Assembly (NCBI RefSeq): GCF_021655095.1
Contig: NZ_PPXW01000001.1
Span: forward strand, 999,655-1,063,654
Source of the DNA: Clostridium sp. Cult1
GTDB lineage: Bacteria > Bacillota > Clostridia > Tissierellales > Tepidimicrobiaceae
DNA: 64,000 bases
Direction of reading: 5' to 3'
Part shown: one piece after another, positions 27,310-37,265 of the stretch
Numbering within the stretch: the first letter of the stretch is position 1
Layout: each line of letters begins with the position of its first letter
Translations under genes and position numbers: made by a program
The notes under the pieces: model-generated
Database searches by the model: none
Seen by the model: the letters and a program-made list of their open reading frames with translations, nothing else
Told to the model about the DNA's origin: nothing

Positions 27310-27519
27310 CTACTTAATCCCCTTAATTTCAGGTCTTGTGTATTTAATCTTTCTTTCGATTATTTCCTCAATAGCAATACTTACAGGTTTTGTTGAGGAT
27401 GTTTCAATTAGTGGTCTAGCACCATCTACTAACTGTCTTGATCTTTTAGCTGCTAACATGACCAAGGTATATCTACTATCAGCAATATTTGATAATTCAT
27501 TTATTGATGGGTTATACAT
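27310..27519 (-). CDS. rpoZ: DNA-directed RNA polymerase omega subunit
   Basis: Small subunit that stabilises the beta' subunit of RNA polymerase. The 69-residue protein shows the family core YTLVMLAAKRSRQL (about residues 17-30) followed by AIEEI. It lies in the conserved gmk-rpoZ-coaBC order. Confidence 0.93.
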   Translation of the reverse strand: MYNPSINELSNIADSRYTLVMLAAKRSRQLVDGARPLIETSSTKPVSIAIEEIIERKIKYTRPEIKGIK

Positions 27520-27530
27520 TACAAGCCTCC

Positions 27531-28133
27531 TTAATCAATAATTTTTTCTATAATATTTTTTAATCTTTTAACTTTTAACTTTTCTGCACCAATTATGGTT
27601 TCAGTTTTTTCTACTGCTTCCATTACTTCATCATTAATTACAATGTAATCATATTCATCAATAAATTTTAATTCTTCAAAAGCATTTTTAAGTCTAATAT
27701 CAATATCTTTATCTGTCTCCGTTCCTCTTTTCTTAATTCTGTTCTTTAATTCACTCATTGAAGGCGGAAGCAAAAATATAAATACTCCTTCTGGATAGGA
27801 CTCTTTAACTTGTAAAGCTCCTTGTACATCTATTTCCAATATAACTATTTCTCCCCTTTCAATCTGTTCTAAAACAAAATTTTTGGGAGTACCATATAGA
27901 TTACCATGTACATTGGCGTATTCTAAAAACTCATCATTTTCCACCATTTTACTAAATTTTTCTTCATCTATAAAAAAATAATTTACTCCATCTATTTCTC
28001 CCCTTCTAGGCGCTCTAGTAGTGGCTGATACAGAAAAAACAAGTTTTTCATTCCTTTCTAATATCTTCTTACATATAGTTCCTTTACCACAGCCAGAAGG
28101 CCCGGATATTACTAATAGAAAACCCTTTGACAT
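27531..28133 (-). CDS. gmk: Guanylate kinase
   Basis: Phosphorylates GMP to GDP. The 200-residue protein has the P-loop GPSGCGKGT at residues 11-19 and the GMP-binding segment with SATTRAPRRGEIDGVNYFF. It follows remA by 14 bases and precedes rpoZ. Confidence 0.97.
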   Translation of the reverse strand: MSKGFLLVISGPSGCGKGTICKKILERNEKLVFSVSATTRAPRRGEIDGVNYFFIDEEKFSKMVENDEFLEYANVHGNLYGTPKNFVLEQIERGEIVILEIDVQGALQVKESYPEGVFIFLLPPSMSELKNRIKKRGTETDKDIDIRLKNAFEELKFIDEYDYIVINDEVMEAVEKTETIIGAEKLKVKRLKNIIEKIID

Positions 28134-28147
28134 TTATACACCACTTC

Positions 28148-28414
28148 CTAACCTAAATCTATTTTTTCATTGGATTTATTGTTCAGCCTCTGAGCAACAG
28201 TCTCTGGCTGGACAGCCGATAGAATAATATGATCACTATCTGTTATAATTACTGCCCTTGTCCTCCGACCATAGGTGGCATCAATTAATATTCCTTCATC
28301 CCTTGCCTCTTGTATCATCCTTTTTATAGGTGCTGATTCTGGGCTAACTATAGCAATAATCCTATTAGCGGATACAATATTGCCAAAACCAATATTAATT
28401 AATTTAATACTCAT
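28148..28414 (-). CDS. remA: Extracellular matrix regulator RemA-like (DUF370)
   Basis: An 88-residue DNA-binding protein. In Bacillus subtilis RemA activates matrix genes; in Clostridia the target is not established. The family opening [20 protein letters not shown] and the segment [12 protein letters not shown] are clear. ATG at 28414 follows AAGGAGGTAGAATT, so an upstream in-frame start is rejected. It is the second gene of the yicC-remA-gmk-rpoZ run; the yicC stop lies 17 bases upstream. Confidence 0.93.
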   Translation of the reverse strand: MSIKLINIGFGNIVSANRIIAIVSPESAPIKRMIQEARDEGILIDATYGRRTRAVIITDSDHIILSAVQPETVAQRLNNKSNEKIDLG

Positions 28415-28431
28415 AATTCTACCTCCTTGTA

Positions 28432-29313
28432 TCATTCTACATTTTGAGCTTGCTCCCTCATTTTTTCTAATTCACTTTTTACATCTATTACATAATTACC
28501 TATAACCAAATCACTAGCCTTTGAACCAATAGTGTTAATTTCTCTATTCATTTCTTGGATAATAAAATCCAATTTTCTTCCTATGGATTCCCCACTTTCT
28601 AAAGTCTGCAAAAATTGGTTAATATGACTATTAAGTCTAACTATTTCTTCATTTATATCGGATTTATCAGCAAAAAAAGCAATTTCATTATTCAATCTTT
28701 CTTCATCTAAATTATACTCATCATCTAATAGCTCTCTAATTCTCTCCTTCAACTTTTCTTTATATTCTTCTACTACTAAAGGTGATCTTTTTTCTATTTC
28801 CTTTACCATTTTTTTAATCTTTTCTACTTGATATTCCATATCTCTTTTAAGGATAACTCCCTCTTTTTCTCTCATATCAATAACTTTTTCTAACGCTTTG
28901 TCTAATGCAGTTTTTAAACAATCCCAAGTAATATCCTCGTCTAACTCTTTCCTCTCTGTTTTTATTATCTCAGATAAAGACATTATATGGGATAATTTTA
29001 TTTCATCTTTTAAATTTAATTCTTCTAATATAAGCTCTAAACCAGATTTATAAGCCTTAGCCAACGGAATATCAACCTTGACTTCCATAGCTGATTCGCT
29101 AATATACTCCAAGTTTATATATACTTCTACCCTTCCTCTACTAATTCTATTCTTAATCCTTCTTTTTATTTTCTCTTCTAGATAACTTAGGTGTTTCGGA
29201 ATCTTCAACACCATATCATTATATCTATGGTTTACAGTCTTAATTTCTATATTGAAATTATGTATTCCATCGGTACTTTCTCCTCTACCAAATCCAGTCA
29301 TACTCTTTATCAT
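28432..29313 (-). CDS. yicC: YicC/YloC family endoribonuclease
   Basis: A 293-residue YicC-family protein. Members act as endoribonucleases on small RNAs and mRNAs. The signature N-terminus [13 protein letters not shown] and the C-terminal [15 protein letters not shown] stretch are present. It is the first gene of the long minus-strand block ending at rpe and is divergent from rqcH. Confidence 0.93.
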   Translation of the reverse strand: MIKSMTGFGRGESTDGIHNFNIEIKTVNHRYNDMVLKIPKHLSYLEEKIKRRIKNRISRGRVEVYINLEYISESAMEVKVDIPLAKAYKSGLELILEELNLKDEIKLSHIMSLSEIIKTERKELDEDITWDCLKTALDKALEKVIDMREKEGVILKRDMEYQVEKIKKMVKEIEKRSPLVVEEYKEKLKERIRELLDDEYNLDEERLNNEIAFFADKSDINEEIVRLNSHINQFLQTLESGESIGRKLDFIIQEMNREINTIGSKASDLVIGNYVIDVKSELEKMREQAQNVE

Positions 29314-29338
29314 TTAATTCATCCTCTCTCCTTCATGA

Positions 29339-29369
29339 ATTATAATATCAACTTATGTATTATTGTCAA
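29339..29369 (-). promoter_or_regulatory. Possible promoter of the yicC block
   Basis: TTGACA (29364-29369) and TATAAT (29339-29344) on the minus strand, both perfect hexamers but with a long 19-base spacer, close to the yicC start. Confidence 0.45.
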
Positions 29370-29477
29370 TGGAATTAATAAAATAATTATTATCTGAATG
29401 AAAATTATAATGCTTAAGGATGTAAGAATCCATAGTTTGTTACAATTTTTTAATATTCTTCTATATATAACCCTCTG

Positions 29478-29506
29478 TTTATTTATATATAGTTAAATGG
29501 TATAAT
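29478..29506 (+). promoter_or_regulatory. Likely promoter of rqcH
   Basis: TTTATT (29478-29483) and TATAAT (29501-29506) with a 17-base spacer, about 30 bases before the rqcH start. The -10 box is perfect, the -35 weak. Confidence 0.5.
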
Positions 29507-29537
29507 TATATTATTATTAATTTGGGGAGGAATTTAT

Positions 29538-31289
29538 ATGTCTTTAGATGGAATAGTTACAAGAGCCATTGTTACAGAATTAAATAATACCATTTTAGGT
29601 GGAAGAGTTGATAAAATTTATCAGCATGAAAAAGATGAAATATTGATCAATATATATAATAAAGGAAAAAATAGAAAATTATTAATATCAGCTAGTAGCA
29701 ATAATCCAAGGATCCATCTTACAAAGTATGGTAAATCAAACCCATCCTCTCCTCCCATGTTCTGTATGTTGTTAAGAAAACATCTTACTGGAGGAATAAT
29801 TTTAAATATTGAACAATTTCAAATGGATAGAATCATTTTTATTGATATTTCTTCCTTAGATGAACTAGGTAATCCTACAGAAAAAAGGATTATAGTTGAA
29901 ATCATGGGGAAATATAGCAATATTATCCTAATAGATAAAACTTCGCAGAAAATCATTGATGCAATAAAAAGGGTTACTTCTGATATGAGTAGAATAAGAC
30001 AGGTCTTGCCAGGTATAAAATATCTTTTCCCTCGACAAGATCATAAGCTAAACCCTCTAGAATTGACTGAAAACAATTATTACCAATTAATGGATGAGGA
30101 CAAAGGTAATAAGCCGATTTACAAATTTTTCTATACTAATTATATTGGCCTAGGTCCTTTAATTAGCAAAGAAATATGTTTCCAATCTAATATTGATATA
30201 GATAGGCCGTTGGTCAGCTTGGATATGAAGGAAAGAAAATTAATTTTTAATACTTTTATGATTGTAATCAATAAGATAAAAGAAAAGGATTTTAAACCAA
30301 TCTTAATCAAAAAAAATTATGGAAAAAATTATGTAGCCTTCTATGGATTGGATATAGACCAATATGGTAAAAATAAGCTATGTCTAGATTCCATTAGTAG
30401 TGTTTTAGATGAATATTATATAAAAAATGATACCCTAGATAGAGTAAATCAAAAATCCCAATCTTTAAAAAAATCGGTACTGACTAAGTTAGAACGATCT
30501 TTAAATAAATTGGCAAAACAAAAACAAGAATTAGAAGACAGTAAAAACAGAGAAAAGTATAAAATATATGCAGATCTAATATCTGCCAATCTTTATAGGA
30601 TCAATAAAGGCTCTGATAAGGTAGAGTTAGAAAACTTCTATTCAGAAAATATGGAAAAAATAATAGTACCTTTGGACAAAAGATACTCACCTGCTGAAAA
30701 TGCACAAAGATATTACAAAAGATATTCAAAACTAAAAAAAGCTAACCAACTATTATTACAACAGATACCAGAAACAGAGGAAGAAATAGACTATTTGGAA
30801 AATGTATTAAATAGTATAGATAATTGTACAGAAGTTATAGAGATAGATGAAATAAAGGAAGAACTAATAAAAGAAGGATATTTAAAAGGTAATTTAAATA
30901 GAAGGAAGAAAAAAGTAGCTTTTTCTAAACCTCATCATTATCTATCTTCATATGGTTTCCATATCTTTGTAGGTAAAAACAATAAACAAAACGATTATCT
31001 GACTTTAAAAACCGCCCATAAGGAAGATCTATGGCTTCATGTGCAAAAAATGCCTGGTAGCCACGTCATCATTAAAACTAATAATCAAAGGGTACCTGAA
31101 AAAACTTTAGAAGAAGCAGCTATGTTAGCTGCCTATTATAGTAAGGCAAAAAACTCAACTAATGTGGCCGTTGATTATACCGAAAAGAAGAATGTAAAGA
31201 AACCTAAAAATGCAAAAACTGGTATGGTAATATATGAAAACTTTAATACAGTTTTTGTTACCCCAGATATAGTAAAGATTGAAAATATG

Positions 31290-31310
<21 letters not shown>
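29538..31310 (+). CDS. rqcH: Ribosome quality control protein RqcH (NFACT family)
   Basis: Binds 50S subunits blocked by a peptidyl-tRNA and directs addition of C-terminal alanine tails that mark the stalled peptide for degradation; older annotations call it fibronectin-binding protein. At 590 residues it has the NFACT-N domain (MSLDGIVTRAIVTELNN), a central coiled coil (about residues 310-435) and the C-terminal NFACT-R domain with DLWLHVQKMPGSHVII (about 495-510). GGGGAGGAATTTAT precedes the ATG. Its stop codon lies in the shared terminator facing pyrR. Confidence 0.94.
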
Positions 31311-31864
<554 letters not shown>

Positions 31865-32782
31865 CTACCTATTCCTTTTCCTTAATAATTCTAGAACCTC
31901 CTTAAATTTCAAAGGTAATTCGGATTCACACTCCATATATTTACCAGTTTTAGGATGTACAATTCCTAATTTCTTCGCATGTAATAATTGAGATTTTAAA
32001 CCAAACTCATTTTTCCTTTTGCTATAGATACAATCACCAACAATTGGATGGTTGATATATGCCATATGAACTCTAATTTGATGAGTCCTGCCAGTAACTA
32101 AAGAAACTTCTAATAAATTAAATTGCTTAAATCTTTCTAAAACTTTAAAGTGGGTTATAGCCTCTTTACCAGTTTCATTTCTTACAGCCATCCTCTTTCT
32201 GTCTACTGGATGTCTACCTATAGGTGCATTAATAGTACCTTCATCTAGGTCTAGATCCCCATGAACTAAGGTCATATATATCCTTTTTACACTCCTGTTT
32301 TTCAATTGCTGGATTAATGATTTATAGGCATCTTCATTTTTTGCAACTACCAGAAGACCTGATGTATCTTTATCCAATCTATGTACTATTCCAGGCCTTA
32401 AAATATCACTACCATAATATAAACTATCCATATGGTATAGAAGAGCATTTACCAATGTACCAGAAGGGTTTCCTGGGGCAGGATGAACTACCATGCCTAT
32501 AGGCTTATTTACTATTGCAATATATTCATCTTCATATATGATATCTAGAGGTAAATTTTCAGCAATTGGATCTTCATGTTTCTCAATAGGCAATTTTAAC
32601 TGGATATAATCTCCTTTTTTTACCCTATATCTTGCTTTACATCCCTGATCATTAACAAGAACTAATCCTTCTTTTATCAATCCTTGTATATAGTTTCTAG
32701 ACAGATTTTCAATCCTACTAGCTAAATAGGAGTCTAGCCTTTCATCCTCTGTTCCATCTACATGAAATTTAATTAAATCCAT
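31865..32782 (-). CDS. RluA/RluD-family 23S rRNA pseudouridine synthase
   Basis: Pseudouridine synthase of the RluD type (YlyB in Bacillus). The N-terminal S4 RNA-binding domain (ERLDSYLASRIENLSR) is followed by the catalytic domain with HRLDKDTSGLLVVA (about residues 134-147), whose second Asp is catalytic. It lies between lspA and pyrR, the conserved order. The exact target uridines cannot be read from the sequence. Confidence 0.93.
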   Translation of the reverse strand: MDLIKFHVDGTEDERLDSYLASRIENLSRNYIQGLIKEGLVLVNDQGCKARYRVKKGDYIQLKLPIEKHEDPIAENLPLDIIYEDEYIAIVNKPIGMVVHPAPGNPSGTLVNALLYHMDSLYYGSDILRPGIVHRLDKDTSGLLVVAKNEDAYKSLIQQLKNRSVKRIYMTLVHGDLDLDEGTINAPIGRHPVDRKRMAVRNETGKEAITHFKVLERFKQFNLLEVSLVTGRTHQIRVHMAYINHPIVGDCIYSKRKNEFGLKSQLLHAKKLGIVHPKTGKYMECESELPLKFKEVLELLRKRNR

Positions 32783-32791
32783 TTTATTCCC

Positions 32792-33247
32792 TCAGCTCTC
32801 GTATTTATTCAATAAAACTAGCGCCATTACTAATATGGTGCCACTTACAATAAATATATCTGCCACATTAAAAACTGGAAAATCATATCCCTTACCAAAT
32901 TTAAAGCTAATAAAATCAACTACATAACCAAATCTAACCCTATCAATTAAATTTCCAATTGCCCCCCCCAACAACATAACCAATCCTATCTTTAATAATT
33001 GACTTATATTATTAGAATTTTTAGCAAGGAAGAAAATTATGGAAATAGCAACTATAGATGTAACAAAAATAAAAAAGACCTTTTTATTCTGTAGTATACC
33101 AAAAGCTGCCCCTAAATTCTCCACATAACATAGCTGAAAAAAATTTTCTACTATTATGTATGGACTCCTTCCTTTCAAATATTTTACAGCTGCAAACTTA
33201 CTAACTTGATCTAATACTATAATTAATACCCCTAAAAAATACAACAA
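32792..33247 (-). CDS. lspA: Lipoprotein signal peptidase (signal peptidase II)
   Basis: Membrane aspartyl protease that cleaves the signal peptide of lipoproteins after lipidation. The 151-residue protein has four hydrophobic segments and both catalytic aspartates in their motifs: GNLIDRVRFGYVVDF and FNVADIFI (about residues 98-112 and 123-130). It starts at a TTG, eight bases after GGAGG. Confidence 0.95.
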   Translation of the reverse strand: MLYFLGVLIIVLDQVSKFAAVKYLKGRSPYIIVENFFQLCYVENLGAAFGILQNKKVFFIFVTSIVAISIIFFLAKNSNNISQLLKIGLVMLLGGAIGNLIDRVRFGYVVDFISFKFGKGYDFPVFNVADIFIVSGTILVMALVLLNKYES

Positions 33248-33334
33248 GATGCTTTCCTCCTTAAATTATTCGATATATATTATTTTAAAACATAATCAAG
33301 TTAATTACAATATAGGTTTAGACTTTATTAATTT

Positions 33335-33379
33335 AAAAAGAAAGACTTTCATTGAAAATGTTTCGTGAAAGCCTTTCTT
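33335..33379 (-). terminator. Terminator of the TraR/DksA-type gene
   Basis: A 14-bp stem with one mismatch (33338-33351 with 33366-33379) followed by TTTTT on the minus strand, immediately after the zinc finger gene. Confidence 0.8.
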
Positions 33380-33390
33380 ATATAATTTCC

Positions 33391-34005
33391 TTATTCATTT
33401 GTTTCATCATAATATTCTTGAGATATCTTTTCCACATTTTCAACTACCCCACTATTTTCTTCATCGTATACTCCCATATCGTCTCCCGTAGAAAAAGAAG
33501 GATCATTGTCTATTTTATTATATCTAGCTACTTCTTGGTAACTATCTTCCCTATCAAAGGCATTTCCTTCATCATAGCTTTTACTAAAAGGGCTAATACT
33601 ATCTTCCTCTTCAGGCCTAAATTGCCGCTTTTGCTCCAAAGGTATCTTTTCATTAGCACAATCTACACAAAATTTGGTATAAGGAATTAATATTAACCTT
33701 TCTTCATTAATCCTTTTTCCACAGAATTGACATAATCCATAGGCATCCTTTTCTAACTCTTCTATTGATTCTTCAATTTCATTTAGGGTATTATTTAATT
33801 TATCTATTAGACCTTTATCCTGCTCCATCATAAACATTTCCGTTCCTAAATCTGCAGGATGGTTGTCATAAAAGGACAATTCAGTATAGTACTCATCCAT
33901 AGAACCAAATTCCTCTGTATTCTTCATCTTTTCTATAATCTTTAATATTTTTTCCTTTTCTTCATACAATCTTTCTTTCAAATGATTTTTCTTTGATTTC
34001 TCCAT
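33391..34005 (-). CDS. TraR/DksA C4-type zinc finger protein, YteA-like
   Basis: A 204-residue protein with an N-terminal coiled-coil region and a four-cysteine zinc finger (CQFC and CVDC, about residues 91-94 and 112-115), followed by an acidic tail. This layout matches the YteA family of sporulation-associated DksA-like proteins. The DksA family can act on RNA polymerase through its secondary channel, but this member lacks an established function. ATG at 34005 follows TTAGGAGGAAAGCT; the extra upstream codons are rejected. A sporulation-type promoter candidate lies just upstream. Confidence 0.88.
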   Translation of the reverse strand: MEKSKKNHLKERLYEEKEKILKIIEKMKNTEEFGSMDEYYTELSFYDNHPADLGTEMFMMEQDKGLIDKLNNTLNEIEESIEELEKDAYGLCQFCGKRINEERLILIPYTKFCVDCANEKIPLEQKRQFRPEEEDSISPFSKSYDEGNAFDREDSYQEVARYNKIDNDPSFSTGDDMGVYDEENSGVVENVEKISQEYYDETNE

Positions 34006-34046
34006 AGCTTTCCTCCTAAATAGGATATAGATAAACATATCGATAA

Positions 34047-34076
34047 TAATATGCCCATATATATACTAATCATTCA
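34047..34076 (-). promoter_or_regulatory. Possible forespore-type (sigma-F/G) promoter
   Basis: TGAATG (34071-34076) and CATATTA (34047-34053) on the minus strand with a 17-base spacer resemble the sigma-F/sigma-G pattern (TGMATA, CATAHTA). It lies 40-70 bases upstream of the YteA-like gene. AT-rich context makes this tentative. Confidence 0.35.
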
Positions 34077-34094
34077 TATTAATTATTGATTATT

Positions 34095-34229
34095 TCATGA
34101 ATACATCATCAAAATTAAAAGGAAAAAAAGTAGATTCTCTTTTTTATATTTGGCTCCCCAAATATGAGTTAATAGGATAAAAAAGAACAGTAATTCATCA
34201 TCATATTCATCTAAAAGGTAGTCTGTCAT
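34095..34229 (-). CDS. Small acidic-then-hydrophobic protein, 44 residues
   Basis: A short frame from ATG at 34229 with GGAGGG ten bases upstream. The product has an acidic N-terminus (MTDYLLDEYDDE), a hydrophobic stretch with HIWG in its middle, a basic patch and a second hydrophobic end, so it probably associates with the membrane. I do not recognise the family. It sits in the gap between the DAHP synthase gene and the YteA-like gene and overlaps neither. Confidence 0.5.
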   Translation of the reverse strand: MTDYLLDEYDDELLFFFILLTHIWGAKYKKENLLFFLLILMMYS

Positions 34230-34287
34230 AAAGTTTCCCTCCATTCTCATCTTTATAATATATTCTATGAGAATGAAAGGATATAAT

Positions 34288-35070
34288 TTACATATTAGCT
34301 TTTAAAGCCTTTTTCATATTGTTAATCTCATTAAATAAGGTCTCAAATCCAGAAAAATTTAGAGATTGATCTCCATCTGATAATGCTTTTTCTGGTTCTG
34401 GATGAATTTCTATTATCAGTCCATGAGCATCCAAGGCTAAAGCAGCTTTAGAAGCAGGTAATACTAATTCCCTCCTTCCAGTACCATGACTTGGATCTAC
34501 TAATATAGGATATTTAGTTTCAGATTTAATAATTGGAACGCTAATTAAATCTAAAGTATTTCTTGTATAACTTTCAAAGGTTCTAATACCTCTTTCACAA
34601 AATATTATCCTATCATTACCCTCTGTTTCTATATATTGGGATGCCTTTATCCATTCATCTATAGTAGCACTCATTCCCCTCTTCAATAGTACAGGTTTAT
34701 CTAATTTCCCTATCTCCTTTAATAGAGAATAGTTTTGCATATTCCTAGAGCCTATTTGATATATATCTATATATTCATATGCTTCTTCAATATCCCTTGG
34801 ATCCATAATTTCAGAAACAACTCTAAAATTATACTTTTTCTTTATTTCATGTAAAATCTTTAAACCGTAGATTCCTAAGCCTTGGAAAGCTCTAGGGCTT
34901 GTTCTAGGTTTAAAAGCACCACCTCTAATTATTCTAACTCCTAATCCATGAAGAAACTTACCAATGGATTCCATCTGTTCTTCACTTTCCACTGCACATG
35001 GTCCTGCAATTATAGTAAATTCTTCTCCTCCTATATATAATTCATCATCTATTTTAACCTTTTCCGTCAT
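34288..35070 (-). CDS. aroF: 3-deoxy-7-phosphoheptulonate synthase (DAHP synthase)
   Basis: Condenses phosphoenolpyruvate and erythrose 4-phosphate, the first step of the shikimate pathway. The 260-residue KDO8P-synthase-like (type I beta) core is complete: IIAGPCAVESEEQ (about residues 19-31), RGGAFKPRTSP and DPSHGTGRR. No fused chorismate mutase or ACT domain is present, so feedback control through such a domain is absent here. It stands alone: no other aro genes are near, and a hairpin separates it from divIVA. Confidence 0.93.
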   Translation of the reverse strand: MTEKVKIDDELYIGGEEFTIIAGPCAVESEEQMESIGKFLHGLGVRIIRGGAFKPRTSPRAFQGLGIYGLKILHEIKKKYNFRVVSEIMDPRDIEEAYEYIDIYQIGSRNMQNYSLLKEIGKLDKPVLLKRGMSATIDEWIKASQYIETEGNDRIIFCERGIRTFESYTRNTLDLISVPIIKSETKYPILVDPSHGTGRRELVLPASKAALALDAHGLIIEIHPEPEKALSDGDQSLNFSGFETLFNEINNMKKALKANM

Positions 35071-35113
35071 ACCTACTCCTCCATCAAAAGTTTCTTATTA
35101 TCTACTAAATAGA

Positions 35114-35136
35114 ATTTGGGGGCTAAGCCCCCAAAT
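35114..35136 (-). terminator. Hairpin at the end of divIVA, possible terminator
   Basis: A 10-bp perfect GC-rich stem (35114-35123 with 35127-35136, loop of 3) containing the divIVA stop codon. The sequence after it on the minus strand (TCTATTTAG) is a poor T-run, so termination before aroF may be partial. Confidence 0.5.
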
Positions 35137-35698
35137 CATCAATATCTTTATCCATTTCAACAACACTTTCTGATTCTAAATCAGAATCCTCAGACTCATC
35201 TATGTAGCCTTGGAATTCCATTTCCTCATTCTTATCAGAAACATTCATTCCTATTTTCGAATAGAATTCATCTAAAGTTATTAATTGTGCTTCAATAAAA
35301 GATTTATAACGGGTTCTAAAAATGAATATCTCCTTCTTTAAATCTTCGTACTCTCTTTGTATATTCTTAACTTCTTCATTGGCAGCAGTAATAATCTTTT
35401 TAGCCATTAATTCTGCATCCTCTATAATAATTTCTGATTTTTCCCTAGCTGTCCTAGTTACTTCATCAGCTGTACTTTGGGCAACTACAAGAGTATCCTT
35501 TAAGGTTTCTTCTAATTTATTATATTGTTTTATTTGGTCAGTTAATATGAGTATCTTATCCTTTAACTCTATATTTTCTTTGTAAAGTTTCTCATAATCC
35601 TCAATTATTTCATCTAAAAATTGATCGACTTCCGATTCCTTATATCCTCTAAAGGATTTCTTAAATTCTTTATTTTGGATGTCCAGGGGCGTAATCAT
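35123..35698 (-). CDS. divIVA: Cell division initiation protein DivIVA
   Basis: Coiled-coil protein that marks negatively curved membrane at poles and septa. The N-terminal lipid-binding domain opens MITPLDIQNKEFKKSFRGY, with the FRGY signature at residues 16-19, and is followed by coiled coils to about residue 150 and an acidic tail. 191 residues. ATG at 35698 is preferred to a GTG three codons upstream lying in the ribosome binding site. It ends the division cluster yggS-sepF-ylmG-ylmH-divIVA. Confidence 0.94.
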   Translation of the reverse strand: MITPLDIQNKEFKKSFRGYKESEVDQFLDEIIEDYEKLYKENIELKDKILILTDQIKQYNKLEETLKDTLVVAQSTADEVTRTAREKSEIIIEDAELMAKKIITAANEEVKNIQREYEDLKKEIFIFRTRYKSFIEAQLITLDEFYSKIGMNVSDKNEEMEFQGYIDESEDSDLESESVVEMDKDIDDLGA

Positions 35699-35712
35699 AT
35701 AACTCACTCCAT

Positions 35713-36495
35713 TTATTTTAATAGTCTAAGCTCCACTCTCACTCTTCCTTTTTTACTGATTCCTTTTATTGAATTCAAAATAAATCTTCCATAACCCTTG
35801 ACAGAAATAATATCTCCTTCTTCAATATCTTTAAATACCCTTTCTATAGGTTCCCAATTTGCTTTTACCCTTTTTGACTCGATTAATCTTTGACTGGCCT
35901 TCCTAGATAAATTCCATGCACCGCTAATCAATGCATCTAATCTGAGAGAAGGAACAGTTATCAATATATCTTGATACTCTATATTACCTGGCTTTAATTC
36001 ATTCAATGGAATTTCCCTGACTTTAACCTTTGCTTTTCCAACTCTTGATAAATTAATTAATATAAAATCAGAAATCTCTCTTTTTACTACTACCTGAACA
36101 TTGTCCTCATGTATTAATATATCCCCTATTTTTTCTCTATTTATTCCTAAATTGAGTATTCCTCCTAAAAAATCTTTATGAGATAATCCAGCAATATTCC
36201 CCTCTATTATTAAAGCAGCTATAGGTATAGCTATATCCTGATATTGAAAGTATTCAGGGTAAATAGATATTACCTTTCTTTCCCCTTTGTCAACACCACC
36301 TAATTCCATATAAAGAATCTCCGAAAATCTATTTAATATAGATTTAGCCAATCTTCTTTCATAAGGATCCATAAAATCTGTAATCCCTACAGTATGCTTA
36401 TTTAACACTATTTCAATCTGATCTAATACTTTACGCATATTTAAAATTTGGTCTTCATCTGTTATATGATTTAACAGTTTCTCTTTATCAAGCAT
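35713..36495 (-). CDS. ylmH: S4-domain RNA-binding protein YlmH
   Basis: A 260-residue protein with a C-terminal S4 domain (about residues 180-250, RLDALISGAWNLSRKASQR region). The family is conserved in the division cluster of Gram-positive bacteria; YlmH has been tied to ribosome quality control through binding of stalled 50S subunits. In this window it might therefore act alongside RqcH, which is inference. Its neighbours are ylmG and divIVA. Confidence 0.92.
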   Translation of the reverse strand: MLDKEKLLNHITDEDQILNMRKVLDQIEIVLNKHTVGITDFMDPYERRLAKSILNRFSEILYMELGGVDKGERKVISIYPEYFQYQDIAIPIAALIIEGNIAGLSHKDFLGGILNLGINREKIGDILIHEDNVQVVVKREISDFILINLSRVGKAKVKVREIPLNELKPGNIEYQDILITVPSLRLDALISGAWNLSRKASQRLIESKRVKANWEPIERVFKDIEEGDIISVKGYGRFILNSIKGISKKGRVRVELRLLK

Positions 36496-36514
36496 CGATT
36501 TCCCACCATAAATA

Positions 36515-36784
36515 CTAGAATAGGATAACCCTCCTTATAATACCCAATATAAGTCTAAGTATTAGAACAGCTACAATAGGTGAAAAATCAAACATACCAG
36601 TATCAATACCTATTTTGTAGATTAATTCTCTTGCTGGTGCTAGTATAGGTTCTGTTAACTCATAAACAATCCTACCTATAGGATTATAAGGACCGATTCT
36701 CAAAAATGAAAGAATAATTCTAACTAATATTAATACCTCAATAATATTAAATAAAATGCTCAAAGCTCTGTATAAAGTTATCAT
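36515..36784 (-). CDS. ylmG: YggT family membrane protein (YlmG)
   Basis: An 89-residue protein with two hydrophobic segments (about residues 5-25 and 65-85) around the family pattern PIGRIVYELTEPILAPAR. Members sit next to sepF in the division cluster; no biochemical activity is established. GAGGTAATTA precedes the ATG. Confidence 0.92.
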   Translation of the reverse strand: MITLYRALSILFNIIEVLILVRIILSFLRIGPYNPIGRIVYELTEPILAPARELIYKIGIDTGMFDFSPIVAVLILRLILGIIRRVILF

Positions 36785-36808
36785 TTAATTACCTCTTATT
36801 TTTTATAT

Positions 36809-37252
36809 TTACCATTGAAAAATCGCTTTGTTTTTTAATTCATCTTTTATATTTCCGTCTATTTCCACATTGCTTGGTGCAAGTACAAATATATCAGTAG
36901 TTACTTTTTGTATAGTTCCTTCAAGGGAATAGAGTCCCCCATTAATAAAATCAAAAATTTGTCTCTTAATTCCTGGTTCCAATTGTTCTAAATTTACAAC
37001 AACGGTTTTTCTCATTTTTAAATCATCTACTATTTTAGGTGCATCTTCATAGTTTAAGGGTTCATGAACCACTAATTTCATATTTCCTGCCGTATGAATA
37101 TTAACGACTTTATTTCTCATCCTTTTAGTACTTGTATTAACAGGTAGTTCTTCTAATTCATCTAGTTCTTCTTCATACTCCTCATACTCATCTTCTAAAT
37201 CTAAATCATCAATTCCAATAAAATATTTTAATTTATCCATAATACTTGACAT
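36809..37252 (-). CDS. sepF: Cell division protein SepF
   Basis: Forms rings that bundle FtsZ filaments and anchor them to the membrane. The 147-residue protein has an N-terminal amphipathic anchor (MSSIMDKLKYFIGI), an acidic linker (about residues 16-38) and the C-terminal SepF domain with KTVVVNLEQL. ATG at 37252 follows GGGGGG; the longer frame upstream overlaps yggS and is rejected. No ftsZ or ftsA is in the window. Confidence 0.94.
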   Translation of the reverse strand: MSSIMDKLKYFIGIDDLDLEDEYEEYEEELDELEELPVNTSTKRMRNKVVNIHTAGNMKLVVHEPLNYEDAPKIVDDLKMRKTVVVNLEQLEPGIKRQIFDFINGGLYSLEGTIQKVTTDIFVLAPSNVEIDGNIKDELKNKAIFQW

Positions 37253-37265
37253 AATAACCCCCCTA

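Noticed and set aside
34047-34056. Sigma-K-type box before the YteA-like gene
   Set aside because: CATATTATTA only partly fits CATANNNTA and no matching upstream box was found; the sigma-F/G reading fits better.
34288-35070. Amino acid-responsive leader before the DAHP synthase gene
   Set aside because: The gap to divIVA is under 60 bases and holds only a short hairpin; there is no T-box or room for one.
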